A stretch of DNA of 64,000 bases from Prevotella veroralis DSM 19559 = JCM 6290 (GCF_000377625.1 NZ_KB898325.1:372001-436000), one strand, 5' to 3'. Counted from the first letter of the stretch, positions 25,956-35,460 are shown. The notes: generated by a model not told the origin, from the letters alone. Translations and numbers: made by a program.

Positions 25956-28118
25956 CTATTCTTCTTCGTCTTTTACTTCAGCCTCATGCTCTGCAATTAG
26001 CTTCTGCTGTAGATCATTAGGAACAAGCTCATAACTAGCAAACTTAGTTGTAAAACTAGCTCTACCACCAGTGAGAGAGCTGAGAGAAATACTATAGTTA
26101 GCAAGCTCTTTTAGAGGAATCTTTGCTTGTAACTTCTGATAGCCTGCTTCTGAATCCATACCCATGATCATGGCACGACGTCCTTGTAAATCGCTCATCA
26201 CATCGCCCATATAGTCACCTGGAACGTAGACTTCCAAGTCATAAATAGGTTCTAGAATCTTTGGACCAGCAGCTTTGAAGGCATCAGAGAAAGCATGGCG
26301 AGCTGCCAAAGTGAAAGAAAGTTCATTGGAGTCAACTGGGTGCATCTTACCATCGTAGACAATCACACGAACATCACGTGCATAACTACCAGTTAATGGT
26401 CCACGTTCCATACAGTCCATGACACCTTTTAATATAGCAGGCATAAAACGAGCATCAATAGCACCACCGACAACAGAATTGATAAACACGAGCTTTCCAC
26501 TCCAAGGGAGATCACGCTCTTCACGTCCCTTGATATTCATCTTAAACTCTTGTCCGTTGAACTTATAGGTTGTTGGATCAGGCATTCCCTCTGCGTATGG
26601 CTCTACTATCAAATGAACCTCACCGAACTGACCAGCACCACCACTCTGCTTCTTATGACGATACTCTGCCTTTGCTTGCTTAGTTATCGTTTCACGATAT
26701 GGAATCTTAGGTTCTTTAAAGGTTACCTGTAGCTTCTCATTATTCTCTAAACGCCATTTCAAAGTACGAAGATGGAACTCACCCTGTCCATGAACAATCG
26801 TTTGTTTCAACTCCTTACTTTGCTCAATAACCCACGTCGGATCCTCTTGATGCATCTTTAATAATGCTGCCATGAGTTTCTCCGTCTCTTGTGAACTCTT
26901 AGCCTCAATAGCTCTAGAGTATTTTGAATTAGGATATTTAATAAAGTCGAAACGCTGATCTGTCCCCTTACCATTGAGAGTGTTACCAGTCTTAACATCC
27001 TTCAACTTCACCATACAACCCAAATCACCAGCATTCAGCACATCAACAGGAATACGGTTAGCACCTGCACAAGCATAAAGCTGTCCAACGCGCTCTTTTG
27101 AACCGCGATCAGAGTTAGTGAGATCATCACCAGTCTTCACACAACCACTCATCACCTTAAAGTAACTTACTTCACCAATATGTGGTTCCATACCCGTCTT
27201 GAAGAAATAGAGTGATTCTGCACCTTTAGAATCAGGAGCGACCTCTTCACCACGTGTGTTATGCAGTTTAGGCATTTCGTCAACAAACGGAACGACGTTA
27301 CCTAAGAACTCCATCAATCTACGAACACCCATGCTCTTACCAGCACATACACAGAAGACTGGGAATATAGAACGTGTAATGAGTCCTTTACGAATACCCT
27401 CACGCAACTCGTCTTCAGTGAGTGTTTCTTCTTCAAAGAACTTTTCCATCAATCCTTCATCATTCTCTGCTGCTGCCTCAACAAGTGCTTTATGAAGTTC
27501 CATAGCCTTATCCATCTGATCGGCTGGAATATCCTCAATGATTGGTTCTCCACCTTCTGGCTTCCAACTGTACTTCTTCATCAACAGAACATCAATCAGA
27601 CTATTAAACCCTGATCCTGTCTCTAATGGATATTGTACTGGAACACATTTCGAGCCATAAATCTCTTGCATACTTGCTATAAGATTATCGAAGTCGCATT
27701 TGTCCGAGTCAAGTTGATTTATCAAGAAGATAACAGGCTTCTTTAGTTTCTCTGTATAGCGGAAGTTATTCTGTGTGCCAACCTCTGGTCCATATTGACC
27801 ATTAATAAGAATGACAGCCTCATCGGTAACATTAAGAGCAGTGATAACACCACCAATAAAGTCATCGCTACCCGGACAATCAATAATGTTTAGCTTCTTG
27901 TTGTTCCATTCAACATGGACGACAGTTGGGAACACCGAGTAACCATACTCTTGTTCTACAGGGAAATAGTCACTAACCGTGTTCTTAGCTTCAACCGTAC
28001 CACGCCGCTTGATAACACCAGCTTCGAATAACATACTTTCGGCAAGAGTTGTCTTGCCACTACCCGCACTGCCAACTAAGGCAATGTTCTTAATTTCGTT
28101 TGTCTGATATACCCTCAT
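25956..28118 (-). CDS. EF-G paralog (EF-G2-like) with altered GTPase motifs
   Basis: A 720-residue translational-GTPase-like protein with full EF-G domain order. G1 is GSAGSGKT (~16-23). G3 reads DCPGSDDF (~80-87), so the catalytic His of DTPGHVDF is Ser84. G4 is NQLD (~134-137) instead of NKxD. The switch I Thr region reads YGYSVFPTVV. Domain IV has KQSGGAGQFGEV. Work on Bacteroides thetaiotaomicron describes an EF-G2 that supports translocation without GTP hydrolysis during carbon starvation and gut colonisation; this looks like the same group, by motif reading. It stands alone, divergent from hemW. Confidence 0.85.
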   Translation of the reverse strand: MRVYQTNEIKNIALVGSAGSGKTTLAESMLFEAGVIKRRGTVEAKNTVSDYFPVEQEYGYSVFPTVVHVEWNNKKLNIIDCPGSDDFIGGVITALNVTDEAVILINGQYGPEVGTQNNFRYTEKLKKPVIFLINQLDSDKCDFDNLIASMQEIYGSKCVPVQYPLETGSGFNSLIDVLLMKKYSWKPEGGEPIIEDIPADQMDKAMELHKALVEAAAENDEGLMEKFFEEETLTEDELREGIRKGLITRSIFPVFCVCAGKSMGVRRLMEFLGNVVPFVDEMPKLHNTRGEEVAPDSKGAESLYFFKTGMEPHIGEVSYFKVMSGCVKTGDDLTNSDRGSKERVGQLYACAGANRIPVDVLNAGDLGCMVKLKDVKTGNTLNGKGTDQRFDFIKYPNSKYSRAIEAKSSQETEKLMAALLKMHQEDPTWVIEQSKELKQTIVHGQGEFHLRTLKWRLENNEKLQVTFKEPKIPYRETITKQAKAEYRHKKQSGGAGQFGEVHLIVEPYAEGMPDPTTYKFNGQEFKMNIKGREERDLPWSGKLVFINSVVGGAIDARFMPAILKGVMDCMERGPLTGSYARDVRVIVYDGKMHPVDSNELSFTLAARHAFSDAFKAAGPKILEPIYDLEVYVPGDYMGDVMSDLQGRRAMIMGMDSEAGYQKLQAKIPLKELANYSISLSSLTGGRASFTTKFASYELVPNDLQQKLIAEHEAEVKDEEE

Positions 28119-28269
28119 ATCCGATAGATTTAAGCTATTAGTAATAAACTTATAATTTGCTTTTAGGTTATGAGCCTTAGCTCTTATTTTCAGTCGCCTA
28201 AGGTAGCCATTTCCTATGAAAGCACCAAAAGTTTTTACTCAAAAGGCGTTATTTTTTAAAACTTATTAG

Positions 28270-28277
28270 TACATTTG
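28270..28277 (+). promoter_or_regulatory. Promoter -7 box of hemW
   Basis: TACATTTG, 48 bases before the hemW start. Confidence 0.5.
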
Positions 28278-28324
28278 CAATGTTTCCCACAGCATTACAT
28301 TATATATAACACAACATCAGAATC

Positions 28325-29527
28325 ATGGCAGGCTTATATGTTCACGTTCCCTTCTGCGCAAGTCGCTGTATATATTGTGGCTTTTATTCTACTATTCCAA
28401 CAAGACAAAAGGATAACGGACTTACAATAGAAGAACAATATGTAAATGCTCTTTGTAATGAGATGCAGCTTCGGGCGAACGAACTATATGAACCTATAAG
28501 GAGTATATATTTAGGAGGAGGTACTCCTTCGCAATTGGCATATAAGAGTCTACAACAGATATTTTCTACTATCAAGAAGGTGTTTCACATGACATGGAAT
28601 AAGAATAATAGTCCTTTAGAAATAACCATGGAGTGTAACCCAGACGATGTAACAGAAACATTTGTACGTAACTTACAAAAGTTACCTATCAATAGAATAT
28701 CTATGGGTGTTCAGACATTCTCGGATGAACGTCTACGTTTCTTACATAGAAGGCATACGGCAGATGAAGTTGAACTTGCAATAAAAAGATTACGTAAAAT
28801 TGGAATTCATAATATATCTATTGATCTCATGTTTGGATTCCCAAACGAGACAATGAATGAATGGAAGTCGGACATTGATAGAGCTATCCAACTAGACGTT
28901 GAACACCTTTCTGCTTATAGTCTTATGTACGAAGAAGGTACTCCACTCTATCAGCTATTAAAGAATGGGAAGGTAAAAGAAATGGATGATGAACTTTATC
29001 GCCAAATGTATGATCTACTCATCAATAGTCTTACACAGGCAGGATATGAGCATTATGAGATTAGCAACTTTGCCAAACTCAAACATCAAAGATCAAACAT
29101 CAAAGATCAACCTTCAAAGGTCAAAGACCAAAGTCCTTTCCGCTCTTTACACAATAGTTCTTATTGGCATAATGTGCCCTATATTGGACTTGGTGCTGCA
29201 GCCCACTCTTATAACAACAGTAAAAGAAGTTGGAATGTAGCAGATATCAAAGCCTATATTTCTGCATTAAAGGACAACAAACGTCCTTATGAAGAAGAAT
29301 TTATAGATGAGGATACACATTATAATGATATGATAATGACGACTCTCCGCACTCAGGAAGGATTGCAATTATCTACACTTTCAGAGCCTTATCAAGACTA
29401 TCTCATGCGGCTTACGAGACCTTTAATACAACAGAATTTACTAAAAGAAGATGATGGATGGCTTCATCTTACGCATAATGGAATATATGTTAGTGATACC
29501 ATCATGAGTGATTTAATGAAGGTTTAA
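28325..29527 (+). CDS. hemW: Radical SAM heme chaperone HemW-like, with repeat insertion
   Basis: 400 residues. The radical-SAM cluster motif CASRCIYC (Cys11, Cys15, Cys18) is followed by FYS as in HemW, then GGGTPSQL (~62-69), MECNPDD (~102-108), RISMGVQTF (~120-128) and IDLMFGFPNE (~160-169). HemW, long annotated as a coproporphyrinogen oxidase, is known to carry heme; the cysteine spacing fits HemW. Between EISNFAK (~250) and SLHNSSYWHN, where relatives have only a few residues, there is a ~20-residue insert (KHQRSNIKDQPSKVKDQ) encoded by a DNA tandem repeat. Confidence 0.9.
   Translation: MAGLYVHVPFCASRCIYCGFYSTIPTRQKDNGLTIEEQYVNALCNEMQLRANELYEPIRSIYLGGGTPSQLAYKSLQQIFSTIKKVFHMTWNKNNSPLEITMECNPDDVTETFVRNLQKLPINRISMGVQTFSDERLRFLHRRHTADEVELAIKRLRKIGIHNISIDLMFGFPNETMNEWKSDIDRAIQLDVEHLSAYSLMYEEGTPLYQLLKNGKVKEMDDELYRQMYDLLINSLTQAGYEHYEISNFAKLKHQRSNIKDQPSKVKDQSPFRSLHNSSYWHNVPYIGLGAAAHSYNNSKRSWNVADIKAYISALKDNKRPYEEEFIDEDTHYNDMIMTTLRTQEGLQLSTLSEPYQDYLMRLTRPLIQQNLLKEDDGWLHLTHNGIYVSDTIMSDLMKV
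29083..29138. repeat. 14-bp tandem repeat inside hemW
   Basis: Four units start at 29083, 29097, 29111 and 29125. The first two are identical (ACATCAAAGATCAA) and the others diverged (CCTTCAAAGGTCAA, AGACCAAAGTCC...). The complement resembles intergenic sequence at 59795-59820. Confidence 0.75.
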
Positions 29528-29577
29528 TCCTTACATATCCATATCACCAATAGCATTTAACACATAATATTAGAAAG

Positions 29578-29907
29578 ATGACTAACGAAGAATTTGAAAC
29601 GAAATGGGCGGAGAACCGAAATGATGTTCTCGCTAACAATGAAGAATATCAACGCATTGCCAAAAGCTATAATAGCTGGGGAATGATAGACTATATCATC
29701 TTCATAATAGGATTCGTTATTTGTGAGAACTTTACAAAAGGGCTGGTGAACAATATAATCCTCCAATATCTTCTAGCACTTGTAGGCATGGTCATTATAT
29801 GGCTTGGCTATCGCCTTATCAAAAGCATGCTTACTAGTAAAAAGACATTGGAGGACTTAGAGCGCAAGATTAAACAACAATATCGCGAATCCTTACGCAA
29901 TTATTAG
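29578..29907 (+). CDS. Small membrane protein, 109 residues
   Basis: Not recognised. Charged N-terminus (MTNEEFETKWAENRNDVL), two membrane segments (~38-54 and ~61-80), then a basic amphipathic C-terminal helix (KTLEDLERKIKQQYRESL) that could form a short coiled coil. The start codon lies 50 bases after hemW, so it may be in the same transcript. Its 3' end overlaps the end of the convergent permease gene by four bases. Confidence 0.65.
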   Translation: MTNEEFETKWAENRNDVLANNEEYQRIAKSYNSWGMIDYIIFIIGFVICENFTKGLVNNIILQYLLALVGMVIIWLGYRLIKSMLTSKKTLEDLERKIKQQYRESLRNY

Positions 29908-31118
29908 TCTTGCACTTTCTTTTCCTTTGCTGGAGGTAACAATAGGTTCAGAATAACACCAACGACTGCCGATAGTCCTATACCGCTAATAGAGAAACTA
30001 CCCCATTGTAGTACGGCTCCTCCAATACCCATTGTCAACGTAATGGATATTATTATGATGTTGCGAGTACGGTTGAAGTCAACCTTATGCTGAATGAGGT
30101 TCTGAATACCTACAGAAGCGATGGTACCAAAGAGCAATAACATAATACCTCCTAACACGGCTGCAGGAATACTCTGTAAGAGAGCACTCAACTTACCAAT
30201 AACCGAGAATACAATAGCTGTTGCAGCAGCAATACGAATTACTTGTGGGTGTGTTACCTTTGTAATACTCATCGCTCCCGTTACCTCACTATAGGTTGTA
30301 ACTGGAGGTCCACCAAAGAAAGAAGCAGCCAAACAAGCCAAACCATCACCTAACATTGTGCGATGTAATCCTGGAGAGGCAGTGAAGTCCTTACCTGCAA
30401 CAGCACTCACCACATAAATATCGCCTACATGCTCTATCACTGGTGCTATAGCCACAGGAATCATATAAAGGAATGGTTCCCAAGCGAATTGTAGTAGATG
30501 AAAGTCTGACAAGGCAGGAGGCAAAGCCAACCATGGCGCTGCCTCAACATGTGAGAAGTCAACAACTCCCATACAAATAGCAACGAGATAACCACAAATG
30601 ATACCGCAGATAACAGGTACAAGTTTCATTAAACCATGCCCCAAAGACAATACACTCACAGCTACAGCTAATGAAACAAATGCCAATAACCAATTCGTCT
30701 TTGCCATATCAACAGCCGATGTCGATAATGACAAACCAATTAAAATAATTACTGGTCCTATAACGACTGGAGGAAATAACTTATCTAATAGTTTCTTTCC
30801 CTGCCACTTGATTAGTGCCGACATAACAAAGTAAACCAATGAAACTCCAGCTATTCCCGCAAGCGTACCGGGCATTCCCCATTGCTTTGAAGCAGCAATG
30901 ATTGGTGCGATAAAGGCAAATGATGAACCTAAAAAAATAGGAACCTTACCTTTCGTAACCAAATGAAAGATAAAAGTTCCTATACCTGCTGTGAATAACG
31001 CTGTTGCTGGATCAAGCCCAACAAGCAAAGGGACGAGAACAGTAGCACCGAAAGCTACAAAGAGAAATTGCACTCCCACTATAGTTTTCCGTACTGGTGA
31101 TAGTTTTAAATTATCCAT
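29904..31118 (-). CDS. NCS2-family uracil/xanthine permease
   Basis: A 404-residue nucleobase:cation symporter-2 protein with about 12-14 membrane segments. Family features: GLDPATALFTAGIGTFIFHLVT (~34-55), GSSFAFIAPI (~64-73), and the motif region PVAIAPVIEHVGDIYVVSAV (~221-240), in which a Glu occupies the substrate-site position as in UraA-type uracil carriers. It probably imports uracil by proton symport. It has its own -7 box at 31181-31188 (TAAATTTG). Uracil preference is inference. Confidence 0.85.
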   Translation of the reverse strand: MDNLKLSPVRKTIVGVQFLFVAFGATVLVPLLVGLDPATALFTAGIGTFIFHLVTKGKVPIFLGSSFAFIAPIIAASKQWGMPGTLAGIAGVSLVYFVMSALIKWQGKKLLDKLFPPVVIGPVIILIGLSLSTSAVDMAKTNWLLAFVSLAVAVSVLSLGHGLMKLVPVICGIICGYLVAICMGVVDFSHVEAAPWLALPPALSDFHLLQFAWEPFLYMIPVAIAPVIEHVGDIYVVSAVAGKDFTASPGLHRTMLGDGLACLAASFFGGPPVTTYSEVTGAMSITKVTHPQVIRIAAATAIVFSVIGKLSALLQSIPAAVLGGIMLLLFGTIASVGIQNLIQHKVDFNRTRNIIIISITLTMGIGGAVLQWGSFSISGIGLSAVVGVILNLLLPPAKEKKVQD

Positions 31119-31180
31119 GTATTGATTGATTAATATGAATATATACTAATAGTCAGTAGACTAAGAATGGTTTTCAACTG

Positions 31181-31289
31181 CAAATTTATAAAAAATTGTG
31201 CAGTACAGGGCTACAATACTAGAAAAGTTTAAGTATCACTTAAAAACATGCAATTAGAGAGTGACAAAAGAATATATTTTGTACCTTTG
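31181..31289. promoter_or_regulatory. Divergent promoters, NCS2 permease / serpin
   Basis: TAAATTTG on the minus strand (31181-31188) faces the permease. TACCTTTG on the plus strand (31282-31289) faces the serpin gene. Confidence 0.55.
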
Positions 31290-31324
31290 AAGCCTTAATC
31301 ATTAATTTAAAACAACATTGCCTT

Positions 31325-32617
31325 ATGAAAACAAGATTATTCTACCTCCCATTTCTATTGATATTTGCAAGCTGTATCAATACCAATCAGACTGCTAAAA
31401 CACTCGAAGAAGCTGCTACTGAGGAAGAAGTCCCAGACTACACTCTTTCAACGGAAGAGAGCAAGCTCATATCTTCTTCTAACGCATTCGGACTAAAACT
31501 CTTTCAGCAACTATCCAATAAAGAGAACGAGAAGAGCATTGTATTCTCACCGACTGCCGTTATTTATTCCCTAAACATGCTAAACAATGGTGCTGCTGGG
31601 AAGACAAAGCAGGCATTATCCCATGTTCTTGGATATTCAAAAAAGCAACTTGAATATGTCAACAAACTTAATAAGAAGATACTTATAGGTCAAAGACGAG
31701 AGACCTTCTCCAATATAGGCGCAGGTAATTCAAAGGATAAGAAATCATCTAATGGGTATATGGTCACCGCTAACTTCATAGCTCTCAATGAGGCAACGGA
31801 ACTATTACCCGAATATCAGAAAGCACTTCAAGATTATTACTTCACGAATATCATTGCCTCAGCTAACCAACAAGAAGAGAAGATAAAGGCTGATACCCTT
31901 TGTGCAAAGATAACGAAAGGTGACATCACAACACTACCAATAGATGTCTCAACTCCTTACTCTGCACAGATCATCAACGCTGTAGCTCTACGAATCCCAT
32001 GGAGTTATGAGTTTATGGAAGAGAGTACAGATCTTCAAACTTTCTATAAGCAAGATGGTAAACAGACCAAGGTTCACATGATGCACACCGTTGATCAAGA
32101 CAAGAACTTCCGAGGTTATGAAGGAAAGGAATACAAGGTTTTGACCTTAGGCATGCAGAATGGCTTCAATATGTATGTCGTTCTTCCTAACAAAGGCAAT
32201 AAATTGGGAGACATCATCAACGACTTTAAGGACAGTACTCTCTATAACTTAACGAAACTACATAAGCAATATGACGAGGTGGAGATTGCTCTTCCTAAAT
32301 TCTCAACATCTATCAAACTACCTTTGAAAGAGCTATACACCAAATCAGGATTAGGCGTTCTTTTCTCTCAACAAACAGCAGATTTCAGTCAGATGAGCCC
32401 GTCACCCTTATATATAGATAAGGTGTATCAACAGATCAGACTGGATGTTAATGAGAAAGGAGTAGCCGCAAAAGCTGTTCAATCAACCTCGATGATGACT
32501 CTTGGTATGACAACACACCCAACAAGATTCACATTTACAGCGGATCACCCATTCTTCTATTACATTACAGACCAATTCGGTAATGTATGCTTCATGGGTA
32601 AATTTATGGGCGAATGA
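31325..32617 (+). CDS. Serpin lipoprotein
   Basis: A 430-residue serine/cysteine protease inhibitor of the serpin family carried on a lipoprotein signal (LPFLLIFASC, lipid Cys17), so probably anchored in a membrane facing the periplasm or exterior. Serpin features: NAFGLKLFQQL, SIVFSPTAVIYSLNMLNNGAAGKT (~69-92), LPKFS (~322), the hinge and reactive loop NEKGVAAKAVQSTSMMT (~380-396), and the signature FTADHPFFYYI (~408-418). The small hinge residues suggest real inhibition. Insertions at ~135-148 lengthen it. Likely targets are host or neighbour proteases; this is inference. Confidence 0.92.
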   Translation: MKTRLFYLPFLLIFASCINTNQTAKTLEEAATEEEVPDYTLSTEESKLISSSNAFGLKLFQQLSNKENEKSIVFSPTAVIYSLNMLNNGAAGKTKQALSHVLGYSKKQLEYVNKLNKKILIGQRRETFSNIGAGNSKDKKSSNGYMVTANFIALNEATELLPEYQKALQDYYFTNIIASANQQEEKIKADTLCAKITKGDITTLPIDVSTPYSAQIINAVALRIPWSYEFMEESTDLQTFYKQDGKQTKVHMMHTVDQDKNFRGYEGKEYKVLTLGMQNGFNMYVVLPNKGNKLGDIINDFKDSTLYNLTKLHKQYDEVEIALPKFSTSIKLPLKELYTKSGLGVLFSQQTADFSQMSPSPLYIDKVYQQIRLDVNEKGVAAKAVQSTSMMTLGMTTHPTRFTFTADHPFFYYITDQFGNVCFMGKFMGE

Positions 32618-32708
32618 TTCCTTCCCAAATGTAAGTCAGTCATTTTACATCCCATATAGGACACCGCTATTATTGATATAACTATTTCTATATTCTATAA
32701 AAGCAAAC

Positions 32709-33146
32709 ATGGATAAATCAGCATTCAACTTCGATTCCGTCCCATCAATATGGGAACTTTGTTTCAACAAAGATTGCCCACACAAGGATACTTGTATGCG
32801 TTATTTCGTTGGACAACATCTACCGGAAGACAAAAACATAGGCTTAGCCGTCTTCCCCAATGCGCTACAAAACGGCAGATGCGAGTTTTATGTAGAGAAG
32901 AAAGTGATACGTGCAGCATGGGGATTCCATAATCTATTCCTCAATGTCAAGCATGTAGACGACACGCCGATACGCAGAGAAATACAGCAATATCTCGGAA
33001 GTCGCCCTACTTACTATCGTTATATGAACGGACAACTTACGCTCACTCCTGAACAACAAGCGGATATTATCGATATATTCCGCTCGTATGGTTACACCGA
33101 AAAGTTAAGTTTTGACAATTACATTGATCGTTACTCTTTCGAATAG
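32709..33146 (+). CDS. DUF6078 family protein
   Basis: 145 residues, cytosolic, no signal. It resembles DUF6078, a Bacteroidetes family without known function. The N-terminal part has a cysteine/histidine cluster, CFNKDCPHKDTC (~18-29), and one more Cys at ~58, which could bind a metal. The C-terminal half (PIRREIQQYLGSRPTYYRYMNGQLTLTPEQQADIIDIF) looks helical. It lies 91 bases after the serpin gene, without an evident promoter, and before array 6. Confidence 0.75.
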   Translation: MDKSAFNFDSVPSIWELCFNKDCPHKDTCMRYFVGQHLPEDKNIGLAVFPNALQNGRCEFYVEKKVIRAAWGFHNLFLNVKHVDDTPIRREIQQYLGSRPTYYRYMNGQLTLTPEQQADIIDIFRSYGYTEKLSFDNYIDRYSFE

Positions 33147-33163
33147 AATAGTGTCTCATAGTC

Positions 33164-33293
33164 GTTTCAAAGCCTGAGACACACTGTTTCAGCCCATGAA
33201 ACACATAGTCTCAGGCTTTGAAACTCACAGTCTCAGCCCATGAAACACACAGTTTCAGGCTTTGAGACACACAGTCTCATCCCATGAAACTCT
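33164..33293. repeat. 22-bp array 6, six units
   Basis: Six units start at 33164, 33186, 33208, 33230, 33252 and 33274. Each is GTyTCA-5 bases-TGArAC followed by a short spacer, usually ACACA-like. The first unit's 17-base core (GTTTCAAAGCCTGAGAC) is the exact reverse complement of the third's. Loops alternate GGCTT and GCCCA. The array lies between convergent genes. Confidence 0.85.
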
Positions 33294-33346
33294 ACGGGTA
33301 TCTATATTATCAATCGTTCAGTTATTGTGCAGGCAGGGGCAAATAC

Positions 33347-34357
33347 CTATCGTTTCACTATGACATATATAATAATAGGTGCACCAAGAAGTGGTGTAAC
33401 AGCATTAAGAGGAATAATCCCTCCATCTCCCGGTAAATAACAAATAAGATTGCACAACAACGCAATCATGGCACCACAAAGAATTGTGCAGGGTAAAAGA
33501 ATCTGATGGTTCTCCGTATGCAATAATAATCGGGTCATGTGAGGTATAGCCAAACCAAGGAAAGAGACAGGTCCACAGAAGGCTGTTGTTACGGCTGTCA
33601 ATAAACCGACTGTCACGAGTAATAGGTTACGTATCTGGCGGATATTGATACCAAGACTTTCAGCATATTGAGTGCCTAAGAGCATAATGTTGAGGGGCTT
33701 TATTAAGAATATGGAGGCTATGATACCAACCAAACAGAGTAAAGCGAAGAGCAACATGTGATTCATTGATACACCTCCAAAGTTGCCCATACCCCATACC
33801 ATATAACTCTTTACACCTTCTTCTGAAGCAAAGAAATTCAATAATGCCACAGCTGACGAGGAGACATAGCCCACCATCAGACCAACGATAAGCAATAGTA
33901 CACTGTTCCTTACCATGGTCGAAAGAAACAGAATAATCATCGTAACGACTATTGCGCCGATGAATGCAGACGTAAGAATAGCAAGGAAACCTGATACGGT
34001 AAACATGGTTGTTGACACACTCCCACCTAAGAATAACATCACGATTGCCACTCCTAATCCTGCTCCCGAGCTGATTCCGAATACATCTGGACCAGCCAAA
34101 GGATTACGGAATGCCGTTTGAAGCATTAGACCACAGACTGCCAGCGACGCCCCACATAGCATTGCTGTTAAGGCTTGAGGAAGTCGATTCTCCATTATGA
34201 TATACTTCCAACTCTCCTTACCATCGAACTTATCAAAGAGTATATCGCAGACATCGGCTAATGGGATTCTCACCGAACCCACTATAAGACTCATGGCAAA
34301 TAGTACGATAATGCCAGCCACTAACAATAGGATGATACAGACGTTCCTCTTCATCAT
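33347..34357 (-). CDS. FecCD-family ABC transporter permease
   Basis: A 336-residue inner-membrane permease of the iron-siderophore/heme/cobalamin class with about 9-10 membrane segments. Family motifs: RLPQALTAMLCGASLAVCGLMLQTAFRNPLAGPDVFGISSGAG (~59-101), LGINIRQIRNL (~234-244) and AFCGPVSFLGLAIPHMTRLL (~258-277), the last being the ATPase-coupling region. Its start overlaps the end of the binding-protein gene by four bases, so the two are translationally coupled. No ATPase gene follows. Confidence 0.92.
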   Translation of the reverse strand: MMKRNVCIILLLVAGIIVLFAMSLIVGSVRIPLADVCDILFDKFDGKESWKYIIMENRLPQALTAMLCGASLAVCGLMLQTAFRNPLAGPDVFGISSGAGLGVAIVMLFLGGSVSTTMFTVSGFLAILTSAFIGAIVVTMIILFLSTMVRNSVLLLIVGLMVGYVSSSAVALLNFFASEEGVKSYMVWGMGNFGGVSMNHMLLFALLCLVGIIASIFLIKPLNIMLLGTQYAESLGINIRQIRNLLLVTVGLLTAVTTAFCGPVSFLGLAIPHMTRLLLHTENHQILLPCTILCGAMIALLCNLICYLPGDGGIIPLNAVTPLLGAPIIIYVIVKR

Positions 34358-35460
34358 TTAAGTTTCTTGTAATAACGCATCGCACCTAAATGTAAGTCGG
34401 GATGGAAGAGTTGGATCAAGTCTGAAAGTAGCCAATCAGGTCGCCAACTGACTTCCTCAAAGTAGGGCGTACTATCCACCTTACAGCCATAAACCTCTCC
34501 TGTTTTATAAGGCTTCAACGCTCTATAGCCTTGATACTCCGCCAATAAGGTATTCAGACTGAAGTTCCCATTATAACAGAGAATCCAGAAGTCACTGTCT
34601 CCAAACTTATCTAATATCGTCTCAAAGGGCATTGAAAGACTACCGCTATGTTTGTCCTGCGCATAAGCATAAGAACCATTGGCATCCTTATACAACAAGC
34701 CCACACTACTCTCTCCACCAGGCAAATACCAAACAGCACCAACTTTCCTATCTGGCAAGACACTTCGCTTCACCTTGCTCTTTTTCGCCTTTGCACTCAA
34801 AGCCTTATAGTTCTGCTCTACAACCGCAAACAAGGAGTCTGCTTCATGCTCACGACCATATAACATTCCATAGAACTTCATCCATTCGGCACGCCCTAAG
34901 GCTGAACGTTCCATATAGTCGGCACACTCAATAATGGGTACACCAATCTCTTCCAATCGTCCATAACCACCACTATTCTCAAAAGGAGAAAGCAGGATAG
35001 CATCAGACTTTAAGTCTATAATATGTTCTACATCAGGCTTCATCGATTCACCACAATTAGCAATCTCTCCCTTCCGTGCTCGCTGTTGAACATCGGGGAT
35101 AAGCATATACTTCAAATCGGCAACACCCACAATAGCTTTCTGGGCATGCAACATCTCAAGAAGATTCGCATGAGCCGTCGTAAACACAATGCTTCGCTGG
35201 ATAGGAACATCCACACGTACTCCATCCGAGATATTCTCTGACTCAACATTACGTGGCATGAGATAATATGTTTGTAGGATTGTTCCCTTCTTCCAAGGGT
35301 TCAGCAACTTTACAATAACATAACCATCCTTATGCTCCATTGTGATATTCCGAGCATATTTAAACCCTGTCTCCCCTATTTCTTCGTTTGCTTTTTGCTG
35401 TCGAAGACTACAAGAAACCAACAATGAGAAACAAAGGACAAGTACTGATAATTGGCGCAT
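34354..35460 (-). CDS. ABC transporter substrate-binding lipoprotein
   Basis: 368 residues with a lipoprotein signal (LCFSLLVSCSL, lipid Cys17). The body has the class III binding-protein layout: VFTTAHANLLEMLHA (~91-105), VGVADLKYMLIPDV, the DAILLSPFENSGGYGRLEEIGVPIIE stretch (~153-178), a long linking helix, and a C-terminal lobe with VYGCKVDSTPYFEE. Such proteins deliver iron-siderophores, heme or cobalamin to FecCD permeases. The substrate is unknown. It is the first gene of a two-gene operon with a TATTTTTG box at 35480-35487. Confidence 0.88.
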   Translation of the reverse strand: MRQLSVLVLCFSLLVSCSLRQQKANEEIGETGFKYARNITMEHKDGYVIVKLLNPWKKGTILQTYYLMPRNVESENISDGVRVDVPIQRSIVFTTAHANLLEMLHAQKAIVGVADLKYMLIPDVQQRARKGEIANCGESMKPDVEHIIDLKSDAILLSPFENSGGYGRLEEIGVPIIECADYMERSALGRAEWMKFYGMLYGREHEADSLFAVVEQNYKALSAKAKKSKVKRSVLPDRKVGAVWYLPGGESSVGLLYKDANGSYAYAQDKHSGSLSMPFETILDKFGDSDFWILCYNGNFSLNTLLAEYQGYRALKPYKTGEVYGCKVDSTPYFEEVSWRPDWLLSDLIQLFHPDLHLGAMRYYKKLK

